IMG/VR virus record: IMGVR_UViG_3300042691_018732
Location: 1 to 31,406 of that record
DNA: 31,406 nt
Strand: one strand, 5' to 3'
From: a virus
Below the pieces are notes generated by a model. It saw nothing but the letters and a program-made list of their open reading frames with translations. It had not been told where the DNA came from and did not search any database. Of this stretch, positions 1 through 8,080 are shown in pieces (position 1 is the stretch's first letter; each line of letters begins with the position of its first letter). Position numbers and translations under genes: made by a program.

Positions 1-1
1 C

Positions 2-244
2 ACGTACAAAGCAAAAGAGTACAGACCCAACCACGACCCCGAGCAACGCTTTGTGGGTTTTCTTGCTGACGACGCTGCGTCGGCTGGAATGGAGGAATTT
101 GTTGTCCGCGATGCCGCAAGCGGAGAAGTTGAAGGCTTTCAGTATGACCGAGTAACTGCATTGCTGGTTAATGCCGTTAAGGAGCTTTCAGAAAAAATTG
201 ATTCCCTGCAAGCAGAATTGACTTTGCTGCGGGACAAATCATGA
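2..244 (+). CDS. Tail fibre/spike protein, C-terminal S74-type chaperone end (5' partial)
   Basis: The reading frame is open from base 2, so this is the last 80 residues of a larger protein that begins upstream; an internal GTG at 53 is not a likely start. The segment has the pattern of the intramolecular chaperone domain (Peptidase_S74, endosialidase type): RFVGFLADDA near the start, then GFQYDRVTALLVNAVKEL, then a terminal coiled coil (SEKIDSLQAELTLL). In known members this domain trimerises the fibre and then cuts itself off, leaving the mature fibre or spike on the virion. The catalytic Ser-Asp part would lie upstream of the window and cannot be seen. The stop overlaps the next start (ATGA), so it heads the lysis/virion operon seen here. 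Family call is fairly sure; receptor specificity is unknown. Confidence 0.8.
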   Translation, partial: TYKAKEYRPNHDPEQRFVGFLADDAASAGMEEFVVRDAASGEVEGFQYDRVTALLVNAVKELSEKIDSLQAELTLLRDKS

Positions 245-612
245 TTCCTGCTATTGCCATGACTGAAGACTCCTTTGAATTTATTCGCAAAGACCTCGAC
301 CGCGTTCACGAGCGCAACACCAATACGGAGGTGCGCTTGTCAAAGGTTGAAACAGAGCTTTCAGACGTGCGCGTAGGGCTGGCAAGATTGCACGGAGATG
401 TACAGAACACAAACAAAGCGTTGGGCGATCTAAACAGCAAAATGAGCGAGATTCGTAGTGATACCGCAGCTTTGGTTGCGCTGGACAAAGGGTATCGCGC
501 GTGGAAAACACCGTTGATCATTGTTGGTTCGGTGTTTTTTATGATGGCGTCTTCTCTTGCTGGCGTTATTTGGTACTTTGTACAAAAGTACGGACCGGGA
601 GCGGGATTTTGA
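241..612 (+). CDS. Coiled-coil membrane protein, XhlA-like, lysis cassette
   Basis: This 123-residue protein has a long heptad-rich helix (about residues 15-75: RLSKVETELSDVRVGLARL and onward) and then one strong C-terminal transmembrane segment (about 91-114, TPLIIVGSVFFMMASSLAGV). This layout resembles the XhlA/hemolysin-like proteins that accompany phage holins, but the sequence match is only general. It lies directly before the endolysin. The start at 241 overlaps the fibre stop; the internal ATG at 259 is possible but has no Shine-Dalgarno sequence. Its likely site is the inner membrane. It could alternatively be a spanin-like partner, although no Rz/Rz1 pair is evident. Confidence 0.6.
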   Translation: MIPAIAMTEDSFEFIRKDLDRVHERNTNTEVRLSKVETELSDVRVGLARLHGDVQNTNKALGDLNSKMSEIRSDTAALVALDKGYRAWKTPLIIVGSVFFMMASSLAGVIWYFVQKYGPGAGF

Positions 613-1025
613 AACAGCTATCAGAACGTGATTATTTGCGCCTTAAGGGTGTCGATCCGCGTTTGATTTCGGTTGTTGAACGTGCTGCCGAACTGTCAGA
701 TGTGGATTTTTTCGTGACGGAAGGACTCCGTACACGGGAGCGGCAAGCCGTACTGGTTGCCAAGGGCGCGTCGCAGACGATGAACAGCAAGCACATTGTC
801 GGCAAGGCTGTGGACATCGCGGCGATGATTGATGGCGAGGTCAGGTGGGACTGGCCTCTGTACATGCGTATTGCAGAAGCTTTCAAAGCGGCTGCGGAAG
901 AACTCGGCGTTAACGTCGTGTGGGGTGGTACGTGGAAGCCGCTTTCGGTGACAGACGTACCGATCAAGGCTGGGCAACTTAGCCGGGCTTTCCCGGACGG
1001 CCCGCACTACGAGATCAAAGGTTGA
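609..1025 (+). CDS. Endolysin, M15 family peptidase (L-Ala-D-Glu / D,D-carboxypeptidase type)
   Basis: The 138-residue product has the zinc-ligand pattern of phage M15 peptidases: SKHIVGKAVDIA (His62, Asp69) and PHYEIKG at the C-terminus (His133, Glu135), preceded by the EGLRTRERQ segment (38-46) and VVWGGTW. Members cut peptide bonds in peptidoglycan and lyse the host. I chose the TTG at 609 because a GGGAGCGGGA purine tract lies just upstream, it overlaps the previous stop as TTGA, and homologous sequence begins there (LSERDYLRLKGVDPRL). A longer frame from 501 would add residues lying inside the upstream gene and lacking family resemblance. There is no signal peptide, so release to the periplasm should need the holin next door. 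Confidence 0.87.
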   Translation: MKQLSERDYLRLKGVDPRLISVVERAAELSDVDFFVTEGLRTRERQAVLVAKGASQTMNSKHIVGKAVDIAAMIDGEVRWDWPLYMRIAEAFKAAAEELGVNVVWGGTWKPLSVTDVPIKAGQLSRAFPDGPHYEIKG

Positions 1026-1026
1026 T

Positions 1027-1242
1027 ATGAATCCGGTTAGAGGTATTGTTGCGGCGCTCCTTCCTTTGCTGTTCGCGCTGTTTGCCGCGTTTGGCATTAC
1101 GCTGTCTGAAGATGTGAAGCTGCTTATCCAGACCAACGTTGAAGCAATTCTTATTGCACTCGGCTTGCTTGGTACGGTAGCGCCGGGCATCGTTGCTCAG
1201 ATTAAAAAGCTGAAAGAAGAACAGCAGGAGCCGAAAGAATGA
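1027..1242 (+). CDS. Holin, two transmembrane helices
   Basis: This is a 71-residue protein with two hydrophobic helices (about 5-23, IVAALLPLLFALFAAFG, and 40-58, AILIALGLLGTVAPGI) joined by a short polar loop. It ends in a charged Lys/Glu tail (KKLKEEQQEPKE). Size, topology and position one base after the endolysin stop fit a class II-type phage holin that permeabilises the inner membrane to time lysis. Small holins are too divergent for a family name from sequence alone. The stop overlaps the next start (ATGA). Confidence 0.75.
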   Translation: MNPVRGIVAALLPLLFALFAAFGITLSEDVKLLIQTNVEAILIALGLLGTVAPGIVAQIKKLKEEQQEPKE

Positions 1243-1580
1243 AACGCTTCTTCGCCGCGTTCTTCGTAGCGCTTGCACTGCCTTTCGTGGGTGCAGGCGT
1301 ATCGGGCTGCGTGCCCATGCCGGTAGCTTCTGTTGCGCCGCAAACGTTTAACCAATCTCTGTTGACGGCGTATGTGTCGCTGGCCGCTGTGCAAAACTTG
1401 GCCGCAGATCTGTATATGCGGGGGAGGATCGACAGGGTTCAAGCCCAACGAGTCCTCGACGAATCGACCACTATCCGAGCAGCGCTTGATTTGGCGTCAA
1501 CGACGAAGGATGAAAAAAGCATCCAAGCCGCCACGAGTGCCCTGATCCTGATTGAACAACAGTTGAAGGCCCGGCAATGA
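1239..1580 (+). CDS. Lipoprotein of the lysis region, possible outer-membrane spanin analogue
   Basis: The protein has 113 residues with a type II signal peptide: MKRFF positive start, hydrophobic core (AAFFVALALPFVGAG) and lipobox VSGC with the lipid-accepting Cys24. The mature part (about 90 residues) is Ala-rich and predicted helical (RIDRVQAQRVLDESTTIRAAL). It should be anchored to a periplasmic membrane face. Position after endolysin and holin suggests a late lysis role such as an o-spanin, but it lacks the Pro-rich character of Rz1 and no separate i-spanin is obvious, so that role is only inference. Presence of a lipobox supports a Gram-negative host. Confidence 0.7.
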   Translation: MKRFFAAFFVALALPFVGAGVSGCVPMPVASVAPQTFNQSLLTAYVSLAAVQNLAADLYMRGRIDRVQAQRVLDESTTIRAALDLASTTKDEKSIQAATSALILIEQQLKARQ

Positions 1581-1780
1581 GCAACGCGGTAGCAATCCTT
1601 TCGCTGATCATCGACGGAATGCAAACGGTGAATCAGCTTTCTGCGTCGCTTACGACCATTGCACAAATCAAGGCTAAAGCGGAAGCTGAAGGCCGAGACG
1701 TTTCGAGTGCGGAGCTTGAAGGAGCGCGAGCGTTGGTCGATGTGAGCACGATGAAGCTCAAAGCTCTGCTCAACACCTGA
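1577..1780 (+). CDS. Small helical protein of unknown function
   Basis: A 67-residue protein, overlapping the lipoprotein stop by ATGA. It is mostly amphipathic helix (LIIDGMQTVNQLSASLTTI, then AKAEAEGRDVSSAELEGARA). No recognised motif. Short overlapping spacing shows it belongs to the same operon, between the lysis genes and the tail nozzle gene. I do not recognise the family; similar small proteins often sit in this position in podovirus-like genomes. Confidence 0.6.
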   Translation: MSNAVAILSLIIDGMQTVNQLSASLTTIAQIKAKAEAEGRDVSSAELEGARALVDVSTMKLKALLNT

Positions 1781-1786
1781 TGGGTC

Positions 1787-3646
1787 ATGCCGCTCACCAA
1801 GCTGACGTTTCGCCCCGGTATCAACAAGGAAACCACCGACTACACGTCGGAGGGCGGTTGGTACAACTGTAACCGTATCCGGTTTCGGGATGGGGTTCCG
1901 GAAACTATTGGTGGGTGGCAACCGTATTCACAAACGCTGGCGTATCAGGGCCGGTGTAAAACTCTGTTTTCGTGGCGCACGCTCACGAACGAAACGCTGC
2001 TCGCTGTTGGTACAACCAACAAGTTTTACGTTGAACGCAGCGGTGTACTGAATGACACGACGCCGGTTCGTTCGACCGGCACATTCAGCAGCGCGATCTT
2101 TACTTACGCGAGCAATCCGATCATTCAGATCGTGCTCAACGCGCATGGCGCTCAAGTTGGCGACTTTGTCAGGTTCAGCGGCGCTTCGGGCGTAGGTGGT
2201 TTTACTGCCGGACAGCTAAACAAAGAGCATCAGATCTATGGTGTCGTTGACGCCAATACGTTCCAGATCCTGATGCCGACCAACGGCACCACGACGACAA
2301 GCGGTGGTGGCACGGTTACTTATACGTTCGACATTAACTCCGGGCAGACAACCAATTTGTTTGGTGGTGGTTGGGGCGCGGGCGCGTGGGGCGCAGGCGC
2401 GTGGGGAGAAGGTACAACTGTTAGTAGCCAGATCATCAATGCGCTTCGTATTTGGGCGGTTGATACGTTTGGCGACCGTCTTGTGTTTTGCTATCGCGGC
2501 TCGCCGGTGTACTACTGGGACACTGCGATGGGTTACGGTGTTCCGGCGGCAAAGCTGACCGACATCGTGACTTCGGCGGGTACAGCGCCGCAGACTGCAA
2601 ATTGGGTTCTGGTGTCGCCGGTTGATCGCCACCTCCTTCTATTTGGAACCAACCCCGAAACGTCTTCAACGTTTGACCCGCTTCTCGTGCGCTGGTGCGC
2701 GCGCGAAGACATGACGGATTGGTATCCGAGGATCACGAACACTGCCGGTTCGTTCCGTCTCGACTACGGTAACTACATTGTTACCGCCCGGATGAACAAG
2801 CAGGAGATCCTTGCTTGGACCGACGGCGCTGTTTACTCGGTGCAGTACATCGGCGGGCAGGATGTTTTTGGTCGGCAACTGATCGCGCACAATACGTCGA
2901 TTGCTTCGCCGCAGGCAGCCACGTTTGCCAACGGCATGACGTTCTGGATGGGCGTTGACAAGTTCTACGTCTACAACGGTCGCGTCGAAGCGCTTCCTTG
3001 CGCGCTACAGTCGTACATCTTCAACGACATCAATTACGACCAACTTGACCAAGTTTTCGCGGGCACGAATGAAGGCTTCAACGAAGTCTGGTGGTGGTAC
3101 CCCAGCGCCGGAAGCACGACGACCGACAAGTATGTTGTTTTCAACTACCAGTACGGCATTTGGTACTACGGCTCGCTTACTCGCACTGCGTGGTTGGATT
3201 CGTCGCTGAAGCGATACCCGCTTGGAGCGAACGACGGCAAGCTGTACTACCACGAGAATGGCGTGGATGACGGCAGTACGAACCCGCCTTCGCTTCTCGA
3301 TGCGTACGTCGAGAGCGCGCCGTTTGATCTCGGTGACGGGCAGTACTACATGTTCGTTAGCCGAGTCGTTCCGGATTTGAACTTCGATCGCTCCACAGCA
3401 TCGTTTCCAAAAGTCTTGTTTTCGTTCAGAAACAGCAACGCGCCGGGCGGCGAAGAGCAAGACGGCAGTACCAAGTTCATGCCCGTAAATAGGTGGGCTA
3501 CTTCGCCAGTCACGCAGTACACGCCGATTGGGTATGTGCGCTTTCGCGGGCGTCAAACAGTAATGCGCGTGTCGACAAGCGATCTTGGTGTTAGCTGGCG
3601 CCTCGGTTCCGTGCGGCTAGATATGAAACCCACGGGCAGGAAATGA
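1787..3646 (+). CDS. Tail nozzle / packaged-DNA stabilisation type virion protein
   Basis: The 619-residue protein is rich in beta strands and aromatic residues, with short repeating modules such as WAVDTFGDRLVFCYRGSPVYYWD, LAWTDGAVYSVQYIGG and MTFWMGVDKFYVYNG, as in beta-propeller tail proteins. The N-terminus (FRPGINKETTDYTSEGGW, then RFRDGVPETIGGW) is typical of a widespread podovirus family that I associate with tail nozzle/stabilisation proteins (P22 gp10 or T7 gp12 role). It would sit at the distal tail tube and hold packaged DNA in. A Gly/Trp-rich loop with WGAGA repeats (about residues 194-210) is encoded by a 15-base tandem repeat. The virion assignment is strong; the exact position in the tail is inferred. 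Confidence 0.75.
   Translation: MPLTKLTFRPGINKETTDYTSEGGWYNCNRIRFRDGVPETIGGWQPYSQTLAYQGRCKTLFSWRTLTNETLLAVGTTNKFYVERSGVLNDTTPVRSTGTFSSAIFTYASNPIIQIVLNAHGAQVGDFVRFSGASGVGGFTAGQLNKEHQIYGVVDANTFQILMPTNGTTTTSGGGTVTYTFDINSGQTTNLFGGGWGAGAWGAGAWGEGTTVSSQIINALRIWAVDTFGDRLVFCYRGSPVYYWDTAMGYGVPAAKLTDIVTSAGTAPQTANWVLVSPVDRHLLLFGTNPETSSTFDPLLVRWCAREDMTDWYPRITNTAGSFRLDYGNYIVTARMNKQEILAWTDGAVYSVQYIGGQDVFGRQLIAHNTSIASPQAATFANGMTFWMGVDKFYVYNGRVEALPCALQSYIFNDINYDQLDQVFAGTNEGFNEVWWWYPSAGSTTTDKYVVFNYQYGIWYYGSLTRTAWLDSSLKRYPLGANDGKLYYHENGVDDGSTNPPSLLDAYVESAPFDLGDGQYYMFVSRVVPDLNFDRSTASFPKVLFSFRNSNAPGGEEQDGSTKFMPVNRWATSPVTQYTPIGYVRFRGRQTVMRVSTSDLGVSWRLGSVRLDMKPTGRK
2372..2406 (+). repeat. 15-base tandem repeat encoding WGAGA in the nozzle gene
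   Basis: Two near-identical 15-base units (2372-2386 and 2387-2401, differing at one base) are followed by the first five bases of a third. They keep the frame and encode WGAGA-WGAGA-WGEGT in the nozzle-type protein. Unit number could vary by slippage without breaking the frame. Confidence 0.85.
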
Positions 3647-4008
3647 CGCGTGCTCGGTCTTATCTACCGCCGCTCCCGAGCCCAACGGATCAATATTCAC
3701 GTCCGTACATGGATGAATTGGTGCGAGCGTTGTCGTCCGCGCTCGACTTGCTCAACGTGCATGCTACGAGAGCGCCTATTCTTTTACGCGGCGACGGCAT
3801 CCCTGAAGGACAAGTCCGGGCTTCCCCCGGCGTACTTTACTTTGATGAAACAGGTTCGTCCGGAGACTCGCTCTATTACAAGCAGCACGGTCTTGGAACT
3901 TCTGGATGGATTCGACTTTCAGGCACAGCGCTCGGGACAGTTTTTGAATCTCCGCCGCTTGGTACGCTTTCTATCGTTAGGCTGGCGCCGACGGTAATTG
4001 TTGCCTAG
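3643..4008 (+). CDS. Small virion-associated protein, function unknown
   Basis: A 121-residue protein with ATGA overlap to the nozzle gene. The N-terminal third is helical (YSRPYMDELVRALSSALDLL), followed by a beta-rich part with GVLYFDETGSSGDSLYYKQ and GTSGWIRL. This pattern is common in short connector or fibre-base proteins of phages (a strand-rich 'YxKxxG..GW' ending). I do not recognise a named family. Context between the nozzle and ejection genes points to a minor structural role. The overlapping +2 frame at 3650-3997 is a shadow. Confidence 0.6.
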   Translation: MTRARSYLPPLPSPTDQYSRPYMDELVRALSSALDLLNVHATRAPILLRGDGIPEGQVRASPGVLYFDETGSSGDSLYYKQHGLGTSGWIRLSGTALGTVFESPPLGTLSIVRLAPTVIVA

Positions 4009-4030
4009 AATTTGACAGCTAGGAAAACTC

Positions 4031-5047
4031 ATGGCTTTCGCACCTTTTATTGCGCCGCTTCTTGCTCAGGGAATTGGCGGGTTTCTCGGAGGCCCGCTCG
4101 GTTCCGGCTTACTCACGGCTGCTCTCACGGCGCTAGAAACCAAGGACATGAAGCAGGGTGCCATGGCTGGCCTGATGGGCGGTGGCATCGGCGGGCTTCT
4201 TGGTGGCGCGGGCGGTGCGGCGGGGCAGGCGGCTGCCGCTACTCCAACGATGGCGGCAACGCCGACGGCCCAACTTGGTATCGAGAACATCCTTAGCCAG
4301 CCGGGGTTTGCCGGAGGTGCTGGGTTCAACATGCCGGCGCAGGCGATCCCCGAAGGACTGTGGGGCGGAGAAGGTATTCGCGCGGCGCTGGGGCAACCTG
4401 CGGCACAGGCTGCGGCGCTTCCTGCTGCGGAGTTCAGCGCGCAGGGGCTTACTCCTTCGCTCGGTCAGGTTCCGTCTGCCACGATTCCGCAGCAGGCACT
4501 GGCTGGCAGCAAGTCGATCTTCGATGGCGGCAGCTTTACCGACAACCTAAAAGGCGGATTCAGCAATCTTCAAAACGCCTACAACACGCCGGGCGAGATG
4601 GCGAAGCTGCTTAAGGGGCCGGGCATGATGGCCGGCATTGGCTACCTCGGTCTTCAGTCCGCGATGGAACAGGCGGCTGCGGAAGAAGCGCGCAAGAAGA
4701 GGTCTGGTGACCGACCTTCGGTGTACAACACATACGGCTACCGCTCGGCGTTTGCGCAAGGTGGCCTCGCGCAAATGGATCCCGGTACGATGGCCGGGAG
4801 GTACCTGCGGGGAAAGACTGACGGGGTAGCGGATCAAGTGCCGGCCACCATTAACGGCCAGCAACCGGCTGCCCTGTCGGATGGCGAATTCGTGGTTGAC
4901 GCGCATACTGTGGCTGCGCTGGGTAACGGCAATTCGGAGGCGGGTGCCGCGCAACTTCAAGCCATGCAAGCTCGTGTTCGTAAAGCTAAGTACGGCACGC
5001 CAAAGATGCCGAAGCAGATTAAACCAACTAAAATGCTGCCCGCATGA
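4031..5047 (+). CDS. Glycine-rich internal virion (ejection-type) protein
   Basis: The 338-residue protein starts with a hydrophobic Gly/Ala-rich segment (about 1-70, including GLMGGGIGGLLGGAGGAAG) that could enter membranes. It ends with a motif block recurrent in podovirus internal proteins: GVADQVPATINGQQPAALSDGEFVVDA (residues about 264-290), then AVRKAKYG-type basic helix. An AFAQGGLAQM motif lies at about 239-248. Such proteins are thought to leave the capsid with the DNA and help form a channel across the envelope. A short spacer (4009-4030) with AGGAAAA before the ATG gives the start. Ejection function is inferred from composition and neighbours. Confidence 0.65.
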   Translation: MAFAPFIAPLLAQGIGGFLGGPLGSGLLTAALTALETKDMKQGAMAGLMGGGIGGLLGGAGGAAGQAAAATPTMAATPTAQLGIENILSQPGFAGGAGFNMPAQAIPEGLWGGEGIRAALGQPAAQAAALPAAEFSAQGLTPSLGQVPSATIPQQALAGSKSIFDGGSFTDNLKGGFSNLQNAYNTPGEMAKLLKGPGMMAGIGYLGLQSAMEQAAAEEARKKRSGDRPSVYNTYGYRSAFAQGGLAQMDPGTMAGRYLRGKTDGVADQVPATINGQQPAALSDGEFVVDAHTVAALGNGNSEAGAAQLQAMQARVRKAKYGTPKMPKQIKPTKMLPA

Positions 5048-5484
5048 CGTATTTTGTTTCGGCGATTCCTTCCGGTCATATCCGTAATGTATTGCCCGAA
5101 ATTCTTCCTCTCCTTGATCGCGCCGTAGCGCCGACCCGAGGCAGATGCGCAGTAGACGATCTGTTAGCTGATCTGCTGACAGGTGGGCAAGTTCTCTGGT
5201 GTGCGTTCGATCCGGACAATAAGAACAAAGTCGTCGGCATCGTCGTTACACAAATCTGGAACTACAAGCGAAGGCGAGCGTTAGAAATCGCGTTCTGTTC
5301 AGGTAGCGATCTTGCTAACTGGATTGATCCGATGTTCGACATGGTGATGCGGTTCGCCGTTGATAACCAATGCTCGCTGGTTGAATTTACTGGGCGTAAA
5401 GGTTGGGCTCCGGTGCTGAAGAAATACGGGATGAAGCCCGGTTTCTGGCGCTTTGAAGCTGACCTTTCAGAGTTGAAGAGGTAG
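5044..5484 (+). CDS. GNAT-like acetyltransferase encoded among ejection genes
   Basis: The 146-residue protein fits the GNAT fold by pattern: a VLWCAFDPDNKNKVVGIVVTQ strand pair (about 61-80), a central ALEIAFCSG strand, a helix (DPMFDMVMRFAVDNQCS) and a C-terminal GRKGWAPVLKKYGMKPGF segment typical of the end of GNAT domains. Family members transfer acetyl groups from acetyl-CoA; the usual Q/RxxGxG/A loop is not clear here, so activity is uncertain. Small GNAT-like proteins in this place are found in many podovirus-like genomes. ATGA overlap with the upstream gene ties it to the virion operon. Substrate unknown. Confidence 0.65.
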   Translation: MTYFVSAIPSGHIRNVLPEILPLLDRAVAPTRGRCAVDDLLADLLTGGQVLWCAFDPDNKNKVVGIVVTQIWNYKRRRALEIAFCSGSDLANWIDPMFDMVMRFAVDNQCSLVEFTGRKGWAPVLKKYGMKPGFWRFEADLSELKR

Positions 5485-5486
5485 TC

Positions 5487-6617
5487 ATGGCAGGTGGCGG
5501 CGGAAGCGGTGGCGGCGGGAGTTCGACGGTTTATCAATCGTCGCTTCCTGAATACGCGCGGCCTTACTTCGAAAACATCATGGAGCGTACGCGCTCCGTG
5601 ACGGAGCAGCCGTACGCCCCCTACACGGGCGAGCGCCTCGCGGGTCTTAACCCGATGCAGGCTAGTGCGATCAACAACCTGTCCAACTACGGCGGCAACC
5701 AAGCTGCGTACGGCACAGGCTCCGGGATGGTGGCGCAGGGTGCCAACATGTTCGGCGACATCGCCAACGCCGGCCCCGGTGCGTACGGTCTTAATAACGG
5801 CAGTTATTCCGGTTTCGAGAACTTCTCCAACCCGCAGAACGTTCAAGCCGAACGTGCCGGCACCGGCATGTGGGGGCAGTCCACGGCAGATGCGTACATG
5901 TCGCCGTACATGCGCAACGTCACGGATATTCAGAAGCGCGAAGCCAACCGCCAGTACGCGATCCAAGATCAGGGGCTGCAAGACTCGCTGGTCAAGCGCG
6001 GCTCGTTTGGTGGCACCCGGCAGGCAATCATGCAGGCCGAAGGCGACCGCAACCAAAACATGCTGCTCAACGACATTGAGCAGAAGGGCCAGCAGTCGGC
6101 GTACGAGAACGCGCAGGGTCAGTTTGAGCGGGATCGCAACGCTTCGCTTGCCACGCAGAACATCAACATTCGTAGTGGGCTGGAAGCCGCGCTTGCCAAC
6201 CAAGGCGCGGGGATGGACTTCAACCGCCTGCTGGAGTCGGCGCGGGGCACGAACCTCGGGCAGATGTCCGGCATGAACAACCAACGCCTTGGTGCCGCGC
6301 AAGGCATGACCGGCGCAGGTACTCAATACGGCCAGCTTGCTGGCGCGCAGCAGGGCGACTTCTTCAACTATCTGAATCAGGTCAGTCGGTTTGGAGATCA
6401 GCTTCAGGGGATGGATCAGCAGCGCATGGATCTGTCCTACAACGACTTCACGAACATGCGGGACTACGACCGCAACAACCTGAACTTCTTCTCCGGGATC
6501 ATGCGCGGCGTGCCGACCAGCACCAGCGGTGAAGCGACCCGGTACGATCCGACCCCGAGCTTCGGCAACACGGTTTCGGGTCTTGGCGGCATCGCCGCCA
6601 GCATGATGACGAGGTAA
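5487..6617 (+). CDS. Gln/Asn-rich internal virion protein
   Basis: The 376-residue protein begins with a flexible Gly/Ser stretch (MAGGGGSGGGGSS), then SLPEYARPYFENIMERTRSV and PYAPYTGERLAGLNPMQ, a start I recognise from uncultured podovirus structural proteins. The body is rich in Gln, Asn and Gly with helical segments such as DIQKREANRQYAIQDQGLQD (about 150-170). The SD (GAAGAGG) lies within the end of the GNAT gene. Position between other ejection-type genes suggests an internal or ejected virion component; there is no enzymatic motif. A long antisense frame across 5262-6326 is a shadow. Confidence 0.6.
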   Translation: MAGGGGSGGGGSSTVYQSSLPEYARPYFENIMERTRSVTEQPYAPYTGERLAGLNPMQASAINNLSNYGGNQAAYGTGSGMVAQGANMFGDIANAGPGAYGLNNGSYSGFENFSNPQNVQAERAGTGMWGQSTADAYMSPYMRNVTDIQKREANRQYAIQDQGLQDSLVKRGSFGGTRQAIMQAEGDRNQNMLLNDIEQKGQQSAYENAQGQFERDRNASLATQNINIRSGLEAALANQGAGMDFNRLLESARGTNLGQMSGMNNQRLGAAQGMTGAGTQYGQLAGAQQGDFFNYLNQVSRFGDQLQGMDQQRMDLSYNDFTNMRDYDRNNLNFFSGIMRGVPTSTSGEATRYDPTPSFGNTVSGLGGIAASMMTR

Positions 6618-6619
6618 GC

Positions 6620-8080
6620 ATGGATGTCTCGCTGATGCCGACCGAAGTTCTCCAACGAGAACTTATCAAGCCGACCGGCGCGTTTCCGGCGTACCTCGCG
6701 ATGGCGGAGCTTCAAAAGCGCGTCGCCATGAAGAACCAAGGCGATGCGAGCAAGGCGCAGGGTCCGACGGTCGCGCAGCAGCTTGTTGGTCAGCCGACTG
6801 CGTATGCGGATGGCGGGTCGGTGCGTAGCTATCAAGGCGGAGTGTTCAATCCGGACGGTACGCCAAACGTGCAGCGGGGCATGAGCCCCGGTGGTTACTG
6901 GCAAGGTATTCTTCCGTGGCTGCTCGGTCAGGAAAATAGTAAAGGCGGCACGCCTCGCAAAGACTGGAATCAGCGCGACGAAGGTCCGGCGTTTATGCGT
7001 TGGTTCGGGGGCGCTGGCGGTGCAAGTGAAGCCGCTGTTGCGGGCGAACCGCCTGTTAGCGATTCTTACCGCGACGAAGGCCGCAACTATCCGTTTGTTC
7101 CACAACCCACAAAAGAAGATGCAAGAAAAGCTGATCAGCCGCCTGTACCACCTGAAGGCAAAGGTTCGTCTAGCGTACGCGCGGGTATTGGTGCGTATGC
7201 GCCGGGTGCGGCCCCCGACCTGAGCCGGTTTGCGATGCCCACGATGGGCACGCCGGCCGCCGTAGCGCGGCCTGACTTTGCTTCGATTCGCGCCGGCATG
7301 ACGCTGCCTGATCGTACGGGCAAGGTGAGCGAGGGCATCGCCGGGCTTGAAGAGCGTCTAGGCCAACGCGAGAAGGGCAACCTGTCGAACGCGCTGATGC
7401 AGTTCGGCCTTGGTGCGCTTGCAAGCAAATCGCCGTGGACGGCGGTGGGTGCCGGTGAAGCCGGGCTTGGCGCGCTTAAAGACTACCGTGCTGCTCAGTC
7501 CGAGCAGGACAAGGCTCGCTTCGAACTTCTCAAAGCGCAGGGTGACATCGCGCGTATGCAAGGCGAGGGCGACCGGGCTGGGCTTCAGGCTGCCACGCAA
7601 AACTTTGGCACCGCGATGCGCTCGGCGGATTCGGAAGCCAACAACAACGCGCAGCTTACGGCGGCGCAGTATCAGGGCGCGGTGCAGGGGCGTAACACCG
7701 ACGTGAACGCCGCCACGCAGATGTACGGAATTGGTGAAGCAACAAAAGCGCGGATGCAAGCGGCGGCTCTGTCCGCGCAGGCACGCGGCGATCAGAAAGA
7801 ACAGGACACGCTGTTCAAGTACATGCGCTACATCGAGGACGCAGAGAAGCGTGCCGATGCGTCGCTGGCGACCGACGCCAAGACGATGCTGCTGATGGAG
7901 ACGAACCCCAACGCGTTTGAACTTCTACGCGCGCAGCGCCGCGAAGCCGCCCGTCAGGAAGTCCTGATGAAGATGCCGGTCGAGATGCAGCAGCAGTTCT
8001 CGATGAACATGTCGGCTGCTGGCGGCGGTCAGCCCGGTATTGTTTCTGCTCCCCCGCCTAACGCTCGGATTCGGCAATGA
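6620..8080 (+). CDS. Internal virion (ejection-type) protein with coiled-coil C-terminal half
   Basis: A 486-residue protein. The N-terminus (LMPTEVLQRELIKPTGAFP, AMAELQKR) is a recurrent start in podovirus structural proteins next to giant ejection proteins. A YADGGSVRSYQGG motif follows (about 55-68), then a low-complexity Pro/Gly section (to about 190) and long helices with EEKxx/QQ-rich heptads (about 235-440, for example DKARFELLKAQGDIARMQGE). It overlaps the giant gene by ATGA, implying coupled translation. Probably a partner of the giant protein in the capsid or ejectosome; this is inferred from context, not from a catalytic motif. Confidence 0.6.
   Translation: MDVSLMPTEVLQRELIKPTGAFPAYLAMAELQKRVAMKNQGDASKAQGPTVAQQLVGQPTAYADGGSVRSYQGGVFNPDGTPNVQRGMSPGGYWQGILPWLLGQENSKGGTPRKDWNQRDEGPAFMRWFGGAGGASEAAVAGEPPVSDSYRDEGRNYPFVPQPTKEDARKADQPPVPPEGKGSSSVRAGIGAYAPGAAPDLSRFAMPTMGTPAAVARPDFASIRAGMTLPDRTGKVSEGIAGLEERLGQREKGNLSNALMQFGLGALASKSPWTAVGAGEAGLGALKDYRAAQSEQDKARFELLKAQGDIARMQGEGDRAGLQAATQNFGTAMRSADSEANNNAQLTAAQYQGAVQGRNTDVNAATQMYGIGEATKARMQAAALSAQARGDQKEQDTLFKYMRYIEDAEKRADASLATDAKTMLLMETNPNAFELLRAQRREAARQEVLMKMPVEMQQQFSMNMSAAGGGQPGIVSAPPPNARIRQ

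Noticed and set aside
4004-4023. CCTAG / CTAGG arms and TTGACA before the 338-residue gene as a promoter or terminator
   Set aside because: The arms are only five bases, there is no T-tract, and no -10 follows at the right distance.
5262-6326. Long - strand open frame (354 codons) across the GNAT and next virion gene
   Set aside because: Shadow of GC-rich coding sequence; no SD or operon context on that strand.
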